DNA of 64,000 nt from Larkinella punicea (GTDB lineage Bacteria; Bacteroidota; Bacteroidia; Cytophagales; Spirosomataceae), in the NCBI RefSeq assembly GCF_003334855.1, contig NZ_QOWE01000013.1, forward strand, positions 167,843 to 231,842, given 5' to 3'. The notes under the pieces were generated by a model. That model saw only the letters and a program-made list of their open reading frames with translations. It made no database searches and had not been told where the DNA came from. A program made the position numbers and the translations under genes. Of the stretch, positions 8,890-15,785 are shown piece after piece (the first letter of the stretch is position 1; each line of letters starts with the position of its first letter).

Positions 8890-9963
8890 CTAGACCTGCA
8901 CTTCCTCCGGTTCCTTCTTTTTTTCCGGAATCAGCCAGGACGCCAGAATACTTACGCCCAGAATAGTCAGAATGACATAGAGCGAGTAAACCGTCTCGAA
9001 ACCGTGATCTTCCAGCCAACCGTGAAAAATCATTTTTAATCCGATGAACGTCAGCAAGGCCGCCAGACCGGTTTTCAGGAAACGGAACTGACTCATGATG
9101 CTGGAGAGGAAGAAGAACATCGACCGCAGCCCCATGATGGCGAATACGTTGGAGAAAAAAACGATGTAAGGGTCTTTGGTGATCGAGAAAATGGCCGGAA
9201 TGGAGTCGACGGCAAACACCAGATCGGTGAAAGCAACCACGATGACGACAATGAACAGGGGCGTCACGAAAAGCTTGCGGTCGGTTTTCCGGCGGACAAA
9301 AAAGTGGTCGATGACGTTCCGGCGGTAGACGTTCAGGTATTTGGCCGTCAGCTTCACGACCGGGTGGTTTTTCGGTTCCATCTGCTGATCTTCGTCCTTT
9401 TCGAAGAAGAGTTTGATCCCGGTGTAGACCAAAAAAGCCCCGAAAATGTAGATGATCCATTCGAACCGCTGCAGCAGCGCCGAGCCGACGAAAATGAAGA
9501 TAAACCGCAGGACGATGGCCCCCAGAATGCCCCAGACCAGAATCTTTTTGTAGAACTTCTGACGCACGCCGAACGACGCGAAAATCATGATGAAGACGAA
9601 AATATTATCGGCCGACAGGGAATACTCGACCAGATAACCGGTGATGTATTCCAGCGCCATGTTGTTCTGGAAAATGGCCAGACTCTGCTCGAAATTGCCC
9701 GGAATCAGTTTGAGGTGATCGGCATACAGGCTACGCACTTCTTCCAGCCGCGCCATGTCGGTGATGCCGTGAACGAGGTAACCGAAATTTTTAATGAAAA
9801 AGTAGAAGCCAATCGACAACGCCACCCAAACCGCACTCCAGGTGCCGGCTTCTTTAAAACTGACAATATGGCTTTTCTGCTTCGTAAATGCCCCCAAATC
9901 GAAGGCCATCACCAACAGAACGAAGAGCGCAAAGCAGATAAAAAATATAGTTTCGTAACTCAT
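8890..9963 (-). CDS. TerC-family integral membrane protein
   Basis: 357 aa from the ATG at 9963; the longer frame to 10035 adds only unrelated residues before the first membrane helix. It has the TerC/Alx layout of about eight or nine transmembrane helices with conserved acidic motifs, here EYSLSADNIFVFIMIF and the repeat FTDLVFAVDSIPAIFSIT. Both halves carry the Asp/Asn residues thought to handle divalent metal. TerC proteins have been linked to tellurite resistance, manganese export and metalation of secreted proteins. There are no ter genes nearby, so the manganese or membrane role is the safer guess. The protein ends in a Lys/Glu-rich cytosolic tail. Confidence 0.88.
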   Translation of the reverse strand: MSYETIFFICFALFVLLVMAFDLGAFTKQKSHIVSFKEAGTWSAVWVALSIGFYFFIKNFGYLVHGITDMARLEEVRSLYADHLKLIPGNFEQSLAIFQNNMALEYITGYLVEYSLSADNIFVFIMIFASFGVRQKFYKKILVWGILGAIVLRFIFIFVGSALLQRFEWIIYIFGAFLVYTGIKLFFEKDEDQQMEPKNHPVVKLTAKYLNVYRRNVIDHFFVRRKTDRKLFVTPLFIVVIVVAFTDLVFAVDSIPAIFSITKDPYIVFFSNVFAIMGLRSMFFFLSSIMSQFRFLKTGLAALLTFIGLKMIFHGWLEDHGFETVYSLYVILTILGVSILASWLIPEKKKEPEEVQV

Positions 9964-10153
9964 GAGTCGAAAAACAATGAAATTTAGCGTATAACGAGTG
10001 TTTAAGTAGAACTGTTTAATTGGACTTTGGCACAAAATTCGCCGGAAGATCGGAGAGTTGTAGAACCAAACAAGTCGAATTGCAAAACTGATTGCAATAT
10101 AGCTCTATTAAGTAACAGGTTATGATTTCGGTTGATTCCTTATTTTTGCAAAT

Positions 10154-10894
10154 ATGTATCATGATAAGAAAGTCGTAGTTGTATTACCGGCCTACCGGGC
10201 CGCCCTGACGCTGGAACGTACCTACCGGGAAATCCCGTTCGATATTGTTGACGAGGTCATTCTGGTCGATGACGCCAGTCCGGACAATACCGTCGATGAA
10301 GCAAAGCGCCTGGGCATCCGGCACGTGATCCGGCACGAAAAAAACAAAGGCTACGGCGGCAATCAGAAATCCTGCTACCGCAAGGCGATGGAGCTGAAGG
10401 CCGACATTGTTGTGATGCTACATCCTGATTATCAGTATACGCCCAAGCTGATTGTGGCGATGGTCAGCCTGATTGGCAATGAGTTGTACCCGGTGGTGTT
10501 TGGCTCCCGGATTTTAGGCAAAGGGGCGTTGAAAGGCGGCATGCCGCTGTATAAATACGTGGCCAATCGCTTCCTGACGCTGACGCAGAACGTGCTGATG
10601 AACCAGAAACTGTCGGAATACCACACCGGCTACCGGGCGTTTTCTGGCGAAGTGCTGCGCGGTCTGGATTTTACGCACAACTCCGACGATTTTATTTTTG
10701 ACAATGAAATGATCGCCCAGATTTTTCACAAAGGCTTCGAAATTGCCGAGGTGACCTGCCCGACAAAATACTTCAAGGAAGCGTCATCGATCAATTTCCG
10801 GCGCAGCAGCATCTACGGGTTGGGCGTTTTGGCGGTGTCGATGCGCTACCGGCTGCACCGCTGGGGGCTTATGCGTTGGAAGGTATTGCAATAG
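10154..10894 (+). CDS. Family 2 glycosyltransferase (dolichyl/undecaprenyl-phosphate sugar transferase type)
   Basis: 246 aa with a single GT-A domain. The N-terminus KVVVVLPAYRAALTLERTY is the nucleotide-binding strand-loop of GT2. VDEVILVDDASPDNT carries the first acidic pair, and MLHPDYQYTPKL carries the metal-binding aspartate near residue 95. The C-terminal HTGYRAFSGEVLRGLDF is typical of enzymes close to dolichol-phosphate mannose synthase that lack the extra membrane domain. It likely moves a sugar to a lipid carrier or surface glycan on the cytoplasmic face. A TATTTTTG box at 10141-10148 ends 5 bp before the ATG, so a leaderless mRNA is possible. Its end overlaps the convergent polyketide synthase by 26 bp. 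Confidence 0.85.
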   Translation: MYHDKKVVVVLPAYRAALTLERTYREIPFDIVDEVILVDDASPDNTVDEAKRLGIRHVIRHEKNKGYGGNQKSCYRKAMELKADIVVMLHPDYQYTPKLIVAMVSLIGNELYPVVFGSRILGKGALKGGMPLYKYVANRFLTLTQNVLMNQKLSEYHTGYRAFSGEVLRGLDFTHNSDDFIFDNEMIAQIFHKGFEIAEVTCPTKYFKEASSINFRRSSIYGLGVLAVSMRYRLHRWGLMRWKVLQ

Positions 10895-12038
10895 ATTCGG
10901 CTACTGCCTGATCGTTGACCGGCAGAACCGCCGGTATAATTTCCAGAATCATCGACTCCAGGGTCAGGCCCGGCCCGAAAGCGCAACTCAGGATGTTGCC
11001 CGCCCCCGGCTTCGAAAGCAGGTGGTTCCGGATTTCTTTCAGCACAAACAAAACCGTCGCCGACGACATGTTGCCGTATTTTCGCAGCACCTCGTAGGCA
11101 AAGCGGTTTTCGTGCGGTTCGATGCCCAACTGCTGCTCAATCACTTCCAGAATTTTGCGTCCGCCGGGGTGCATGGCATACTGCGTGATGTCTTCAATGG
11201 CCAGTCCACTGCGTTCCAGTAGGCGGGAAAGCGCCTGGCCAATGCCCTGCCGGATCACCGTCGGTACGTCCGACGTCAGCGTCATTTCAAAACCGTGGTC
11301 GTTGATGATCCAGCCCATTTCGTTTTTTCCATCGGGCAACAAATCGCAGAAGAAGGTCCGCATCCGGAAGGAGGGAGCCGGTTTTTCCCGGTTGGGTCGA
11401 CCTTCCACCAACACCGCAGCGGCTCCGTCGGCGAAGAGCGCGTTGGACAGCAGATGATCCTCGTCGGTTTTTTTCTGAAAATGAATCGTACACAATTCCA
11501 GACAAACGACCAGCACGCAGGCCGACGGATCGGCGCGGACGAAGGCGTCGGCGGTTTTCAGCGCATTGAAAGCGCCGTAGCACCCCATAAAGTTGATGGC
11601 AGTGCGTTGGGTGGTGGTGGGCAGCCCGAGGGCTTCGATCAGGTCGATATCCAGCCCCGGCGCATACATGCCCGTGCAACTCACCGTGATCAGGTGCGTG
11701 GGCTGAACGGTTCGTTTTTCGTCGCGGTATAAATCCTCAATAGCGGCCACCGCCAGCGGTAGGGCTTCTTTGCGGTACAATTCCATCCGGGTTCCGACGG
11801 TCGGAAATGGTTCAAGATCAGGTGTATTCGGAAAAAATGTATATTCACCCGGCGAAGCACCGTAGTCGGGCAGCACCGAATGCCGCCGGTCGATGCGGGT
11901 CAGTCGGTAGAGGGCCTGCAATTTTCGCCGGTTGGGTTCATCGAGCCGAAGAGCCTGCGCCATGAACGAAGCAATTTGCAACTGCGAGAAGCCGTATGGC
12001 GGAACGGCCGTGCCGATGGCGGTAATATAGCTATCCAT
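10869..12038 (-). CDS. Type III polyketide synthase (chalcone synthase-like)
   Basis: 389 aa, the usual size for type III PKS. The catalytic triad is visible: Cys153 in NFMGCYGAFNALK, His290 in QYAMHPGGRKILE and Asn323 in RKYGNMSSATVLFVLKE. LFADGAAAVLVEG and the C-terminal AFGPGLTLESMIL are also family signatures. These homodimeric enzymes extend a CoA-bound starter with malonyl-CoA and cyclise it to phenols or pyrones. A UbiA-type prenyltransferase starts 113 bp away on the other strand, suggesting a prenylated phenolic or quinone-like product. A methyltransferase or oxidoreductase, frequent partners in such loci, is absent here. Starter and product cannot be told from sequence. Confidence 0.9.
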   Translation of the reverse strand: MDSYITAIGTAVPPYGFSQLQIASFMAQALRLDEPNRRKLQALYRLTRIDRRHSVLPDYGASPGEYTFFPNTPDLEPFPTVGTRMELYRKEALPLAVAAIEDLYRDEKRTVQPTHLITVSCTGMYAPGLDIDLIEALGLPTTTQRTAINFMGCYGAFNALKTADAFVRADPSACVLVVCLELCTIHFQKKTDEDHLLSNALFADGAAAVLVEGRPNREKPAPSFRMRTFFCDLLPDGKNEMGWIINDHGFEMTLTSDVPTVIRQGIGQALSRLLERSGLAIEDITQYAMHPGGRKILEVIEQQLGIEPHENRFAYEVLRKYGNMSSATVLFVLKEIRNHLLSKPGAGNILSCAFGPGLTLESMILEIIPAVLPVNDQAVAESIAIPSNA

Positions 12039-12151
12039 TTAGTCCAATTCAGGGTTGCCGGAGCGATCCGGACTTTTCTATAACCAAAGGTTCACTTGAA
12101 TGTTAGACTTTGCCTGATGAAATCTGTACCCTCTATCCTTCCTCTCCCGGT

Positions 12152-13030
12152 ATGACCTTTCGGACCGTCTGGCTCCATTTGCGGGTGCCGTTTTCGTTTT
12201 TTCTGTTGCCGGTTTTTCTCTTTGCGCTGAGTCAGTCGGAAAGTCTTCGTCAGGGTACGCTGGATTGGGGGCGGGTGGCCGTGATCGGGGCGGTTATTCA
12301 CCTCCTGCTCTATCCGGCCAGCAATGCCTACAACAGTTATTTCGACAAAGACGAAGGCAGTATCGGTATTCTGGAAACACCACCGCCGGTCGATAAAACC
12401 TTGTTTTACGTCGCCTGGGTGCTGGATCTGCTGGCGTTGGTGATTGGTGTCTGGATCGGGTGGCCATTCGTGGCCTATTTACTCATTTACGGATTGATTT
12501 CCAAAGCGTATAGTCATCCAATTATTCGCTTAAAAAAGTACCCCATTGCCAGTTGGCTCGTGATCGGCTTGTTTCAGGGCGGTTTTACCTACCTGATGTC
12601 GCTGCAAGCCATCGATGCACTACCGGTTTTTGATATGCTAACCTTCCGGCCTCTGCTGGCGGCATTGCTTTGTACCTTGAATCTGCTGGCGATTTATCCG
12701 ATCACGCAGGTATATCAGCACGAGGAAGACGGCCGTCGGGGCGATTTGACGATGAGCCGTCTGCTGGGGGTTCGCGGTACCTTTCTGAATACGCTGATTT
12801 GGTTTACGCTGTCGCTGGCCGGTTTTTACGCCTATTTCCGGGGTGAGACGGTGTTCTGGCTGTTACCCGTCTGTTTGTTGCCGGGGGTGTTGTATTTTCT
12901 GGTCTGGGCAAACCGGGTTTTTCGGGACGAACGGCAGGCTGATTTTCGGTCGGCGATGACGATGACGCTGCTGGCAGGCACGGGGCTGAATGTTTTCTTT
13001 CTTTTTTTGTTGGTTTTAACCGATTCATAA
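12152..13030 (+). CDS. UbiA-family prenyltransferase
   Basis: 292 aa from the ATG at 12152; an alternative TTG at 12110 adds 14 residues without membrane character. It has about eight transmembrane segments. The first Asp-rich motif is NAYNSYFDKDEG near residue 70 and the second is YQHEEDGRRGDL near residue 200, the Mg-prenyl-diphosphate sites of UbiA/MenA enzymes. It should attach an isoprenyl chain to an aromatic acceptor at the membrane. The divergent type III polyketide synthase at 10869-12038 is the obvious source of that acceptor, so the two may make a meroterpenoid or membrane phenolic lipid. The pairing is inferred from position only. Confidence 0.82.
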   Translation: MTFRTVWLHLRVPFSFFLLPVFLFALSQSESLRQGTLDWGRVAVIGAVIHLLLYPASNAYNSYFDKDEGSIGILETPPPVDKTLFYVAWVLDLLALVIGVWIGWPFVAYLLIYGLISKAYSHPIIRLKKYPIASWLVIGLFQGGFTYLMSLQAIDALPVFDMLTFRPLLAALLCTLNLLAIYPITQVYQHEEDGRRGDLTMSRLLGVRGTFLNTLIWFTLSLAGFYAYFRGETVFWLLPVCLLPGVLYFLVWANRVFRDERQADFRSAMTMTLLAGTGLNVFFLFLLVLTDS

Positions 13031-13085
13031 TCAGAATCTAAGTGGCGTTATTGACGATAATGCTAATTTTTTTTCAGGAAAGTAC

Positions 13086-13115
13086 TTGCCAAACAGCGCA
13101 GACCCCTTATATTTG
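13086..13115 (+). promoter_or_regulatory. Bacteroidota-type promoter for the tRNA genes
   Basis: TTG at 13086-13088 and TATATTTG at 13108-13115 fit the -33/-7 consensus with a 19-bp spacer. The tRNA-Gly gene starts 34 bp downstream. Confidence 0.65.
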
Positions 13116-13148
13116 CATCCACAAAACGCCAACGTTCTGGCATAGAAC

Positions 13149-13221
13149 GCGAAAGTAGCTCAGCTGGTAGAGCGCGACCTTGCCAAGGTCGAGGTCGCGG
13201 GTTCGAACCCCGTCTTTCGCT
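13149..13221 (+). tRNA. tRNA-Gly (anticodon GCC)
   Basis: The 73-nt sequence folds into a full cloverleaf. The acceptor GCGAAAG pairs with CTTTCGC, the D arm contains AGCTCAGCTGGTAGAGC, the anticodon stem-loop is GACCTTGCCAAGGTC with GCC at the anticodon, and the T arm is GCGGGTTCGAACCCCGT. The discriminator base is T and CCA is not encoded. Confidence 0.97.
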
Positions 13222-13225
13222 CAAA

Positions 13226-13249
13226 AGCACCCACAGCGGTGCTTTTTTT
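13226..13249 (+). terminator. Terminator after tRNA-Gly
   Basis: A 6-bp stem AGCACC/GGTGCT with a 6-nt loop is followed by seven T residues. It would partly separate tRNA-Gly from the downstream tRNA-Leu, although readthrough is possible because no strong second promoter was seen. Confidence 0.75.
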
Positions 13250-13270
13250 GTAGAATGTGGTTGCTACCAC

Positions 13271-13592
13271 GCCGGGATGGCGGAATAGGTAGACGCGCAG
13301 GACTTAAACAATTTGAGTGCCCAGACAGAAATGTTTGGAGTAGAACCGCTTAACGTCGGGGAAGCCTTCCGGTTGGAAACGACTAATGGTAATCCCGAGC
13401 CAAGTTCCAGTTTTTTGGAAAAGGTGTAGAGACTTGACAGGCGGCATCTAAGTTCTGATGTTCTTCAGAATACGATGAAGAGAAAGTCCAGACCACAAAT
13501 CCCGTAAAGATTCGGGAGCAGTGAAAACTGTAGTTGGTACGAAAATCCTGTGAGCAGTAATGTTCGTGCGGGTTCGATTCCCGCTCCCGGTA
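13271..13592 (+). tRNA. tRNA-Leu (anticodon UAA) split by a group I intron
   Basis: The exons are 13271-13305 and 13542-13592, giving an 86-nt mature tRNA. Acceptor GCCGGGA pairs with TCCCGGT (one G-T). Joining the exons gives anticodon stem CAGGA/TCCTG with loop CTTAAAA, so the anticodon is TAA, interrupted between its first and second bases. The class II variable arm GAGC/GTTC and the T arm GCGGGTTCGATTCCCGC are intact. The discriminator is A. The split position is the same as in cyanobacterial and plastid tRNA-Leu(UAA). The mature tRNA would read UUA and UUG codons, so splicing would be essential unless another copy exists. Confidence 0.93.
13306..13541 (+). ncRNA. Group I self-splicing intron in tRNA-Leu(UAA)
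   Basis: 236 nt with no ORF. The 5' exon end ACTT pairs with GAGT inside the intron (P1), with the U-G wobble at the splice site; the last intron base is G (13541). P2 is CCAGACA/TGTTTGG. The P4 strand lies in GGTAATCCCGAGCC. P6 is TTCCA/TGGAA and the conserved core strand AAGGTGTAGAGACTT follows. P7 is GACTT (13431-13435) with AAGTC (13484-13488), a covariant change from the cyanobacterial GACTC/GAGTC. P8 is TTCTGA/TCAGAA and P9 is CCCG/CGGG. Layout and insertion site match subgroup IC3 introns of cyanobacterial tRNA-Leu. No homing endonuclease is encoded. Confidence 0.9.
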
Positions 13593-13602
13593 CTGATTAT
13601 CA

Positions 13603-13637
13603 AAAGGTTATGCGAATTATCGTGTAACCTTTTTTTA
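13603..13637 (+). terminator. Terminator after tRNA-Leu
   Basis: An 8-bp stem AAAGGTTA/TAACCTTT with a 14-nt loop runs into a continuous T tract ending at 13637. Confidence 0.8.
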
Positions 13638-13774
13638 TTGAATCAAATCCAAAAGTTGTGGAGGACGTATCCGCTGGGCCAGGGCGTGTATTTCGGAGAT
13701 GCTTCATCCATACATCCTTTAAACAAGCCAATATTTCTACGGAATAAAAACATTTCTTTATATTTCAAAACTTT

Positions 13775-14383
13775 TTGACTCCATTAACTACTGATGTGGC
13801 TGCTCCAGAAAAGGACCATCAACTTTGGCATGACCTCAAATCGGGCGATAAATCGGCTCTCGAGCAGATTTATCATCAGCACTTTGAGGCATTAGGCAAG
13901 TATGGCCTTCGGATTATTCCGGATGCAGAGCTCGTCGAGGACGCTATTCAGGATGTCTTTCTCAATCTTTGGCGACGAAAAGAACACTTGAGTGATGTAG
14001 TGAATATAAAATTTTACCTGTTTAGAACCTTACGGAATCAACTCAGCCGAAACATTCGAAATGATATTTTTGAGGGTTCCGAAGACGTTAATAACTTCCT
14101 CGACTACCTGTCTACCATTTCTTCGGAACAGCAATCCATCAGCAACGAAACCCGGGAAGCAACGACCCGAACGATCCAGCATGCGCTTTCTCAGTTGAGC
14201 AACCGGCAGCGTGAAGCTATTCACCTGCGCTTTTATCAGGGGCTGAGTCTGGACGAAACCGCTGCTATGATGGATGTATCCAAACAGGTCGTGAAAAATA
14301 TGCTGGGTCGGGCCTATGCGGTATTACGAATCTCCCTGCGTACCATGATCTCCCTGATGATTTTTCTCGGTTTCAGACTGTAG
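13775..14383 (+). CDS. ECF sigma-70 factor (FecI-like), PUL module 1
   Basis: About 200 aa with sigma region 2 (residues about 28-95; ALEQIYHQHFEALGKYG, DAIQDVFLNLW and FYLFRTLRNQLSRNIR) and region 4 (about 135-190; LSNRQREAIHLRFYQGLSLD, then VSKQVVKNMLGRAYAVLR). No ATG lies in frame near the start; TTG at 13775 or GTG at 13796 are the candidates. It begins the first sigma-FecR-SusC-SusD module. In such modules the sigma factor is held by the FecR anti-sigma until the STN-bearing SusC reports substrate, and it then drives transcription of the transport genes. The end is hydrophobic (ISLMIFLGFRL), which is slightly unusual. Confidence 0.88.
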   Translation: MTPLTTDVAAPEKDHQLWHDLKSGDKSALEQIYHQHFEALGKYGLRIIPDAELVEDAIQDVFLNLWRRKEHLSDVVNIKFYLFRTLRNQLSRNIRNDIFEGSEDVNNFLDYLSTISSEQQSISNETREATTRTIQHALSQLSNRQREAIHLRFYQGLSLDETAAMMDVSKQVVKNMLGRAYAVLRISLRTMISLMIFLGFRL

Positions 14384-14523
14384 GCTCCCTTCTTCCAGTC
14401 CACGTATCCCGGTCCGGATCGCCATTGATGAGGCCTGTTTAGCGGTCGGAAAAAAGAATTTTTACATTCGATCAAAAAATAGTTTAATCGAAATGGTTAC
14501 TATTTCCGAAAAGGTGTACCTGT

Positions 14524-15648
14524 ATGGTTGTAGGCTCTTTTCGACTTTCTGTCAGGATGGATAAACGGTATACCCAGGTACAAGATTTTCTGAATGATGA
14601 CCAGTTCGTTGAATGGGTGGTATCCGGTCGTAATGACCGGGTCTGGCAACAATTTCGGGCAGCGAATCCGGGCAGTGAGCTGCTGATGGAAAAAGCCCGG
14701 CAACTCATTCTGGAAATCAATGAGGCAGAAGACCGGGATCTGCCCTCCCTGAATCCGCAACGGGTCTGGGAAAAAATCCGTCATACGCTGCACGATCCGG
14801 CCGACGAAAACCAGCCGATCCCCGTTCCGCTATGGTCCCGGCACCTGCTCCGGTGGGCCGCCGGCCTGGTTTTGCTCCTCGGAATCGGCTGGCTGATCCA
14901 GCAGCGGCTTACGCCTAAACCCATAACCTATCAGGAGCTTATTGCCCGGGAAGGGGGCGAAAGCCAGCGGATCGAAAAAGTCAATCAACGCGATACGCCG
15001 GTCCGGATTACCCTGGAAGACGGTAGCCTGGTAACGCTCTACAAAAACAGCAAACTGAGCTATCCTACGCATTTTGAAAAAGACAAAAGAAACGTCATAC
15101 TCACCGGCGAAGCGTTTTTTGAAATTGCCAAAGATGCCAACAAACCCTTTTACATCTATTCCAACGAAGTGGTCACCAAGGTGTTAGGTACGAGCTTCAG
15201 AATACGCGCTTTCGGCGACAGTAAACAGGTGGTCGTTCAGGTACGGACCGGGCGCGTATCCGTTTACAGCCAGCAGAAAACCCATCTGAAAGATCCTGAA
15301 ACGAGCGGCCTGGTCCTGCTGCCCAATCAGCAGGCGATTTATAGCCGGACAGACGAAAATCTGAGCCGCAAACTGGTCGATGTGCCGGTTCTGCTTGGGG
15401 CGCATAGTGCCAACCCATCCCCCATACGGTATGACGAGGTTCCGGCCACTGTGGTATTGAAAGATCTTGAAAAAACGTATGGAATCAGTATACTCTTCAA
15501 CGAGGAACTCCTCAATGAGTGCCTGATAACGACGGCACTTGGTAATGAGTCTTTATACGATAAGCTCGACCTGATCTGTAAAACCATCGGAGCTTCGTAC
15601 AAGGAAGTAGACGCCCAGCTTGTGGTTGAGTCCAAAGGCTGCCAATAG
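14524..15648 (+). CDS. FecR-family anti-sigma factor, PUL module 1
   Basis: 374 aa from the ATG at 14524; ATG 14557 (MDKRYTQVQ) is an equally good start. An N-terminal cytoplasmic region of about 100 residues is followed by one transmembrane helix (HLLRWAAGLVLLLGIGWLI). A periplasmic FecR domain comes next (residues about 145-245, with LEDGSLVTLYKNSKLSYP and GEAFFEIAKD) and a C-terminal DUF4974 region ends with KLDLICKTIGASYK. It should bind the sigma factor inside the cell and the STN domain of SusC in the periplasm. It sits 140 bp after its sigma gene and 137 bp before susC. Confidence 0.88.
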   Translation: MVVGSFRLSVRMDKRYTQVQDFLNDDQFVEWVVSGRNDRVWQQFRAANPGSELLMEKARQLILEINEAEDRDLPSLNPQRVWEKIRHTLHDPADENQPIPVPLWSRHLLRWAAGLVLLLGIGWLIQQRLTPKPITYQELIAREGGESQRIEKVNQRDTPVRITLEDGSLVTLYKNSKLSYPTHFEKDKRNVILTGEAFFEIAKDANKPFYIYSNEVVTKVLGTSFRIRAFGDSKQVVVQVRTGRVSVYSQQKTHLKDPETSGLVLLPNQQAIYSRTDENLSRKLVDVPVLLGAHSANPSPIRYDEVPATVVLKDLEKTYGISILFNEELLNECLITTALGNESLYDKLDLICKTIGASYKEVDAQLVVESKGCQ

Positions 15649-15685
15649 CTTTTGCGAAACGAACTTTTTACCCAATCAATAAAAA

Positions 15686-15709
15686 GGAGCAATGTCTCAC
15701 CATTGCTCC
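15686..15709 (+). other. Hairpin between fecR and susC, module 1
   Basis: A perfect 9-bp stem GGAGCAATG/CATTGCTCC with a 6-nt loop sits 77 bp before the SusC start. No T tract follows directly, so it may be an attenuator, an mRNA-stability element or a weak terminator. Confidence 0.55.
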
Positions 15710-15785
15710 CGAATTTTCCGCCTATGCACTGGACATGCAATCGGACGGAACCGTTTTGTTTTATTCCACAAAAACAACCCAAGTT

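Noticed and set aside
13149..13592. tRNA genes as an integration site for a genomic island
   Set aside because: No integrase, no repeated tRNA 3' end and no change in composition follow the tRNAs; the next genes are an ordinary PUL module.
13560..13778. 72-codon open frame across the 3' exon of tRNA-Leu and its terminator
   Set aside because: It overlaps a well-supported tRNA exon and a terminator and has no domain features.
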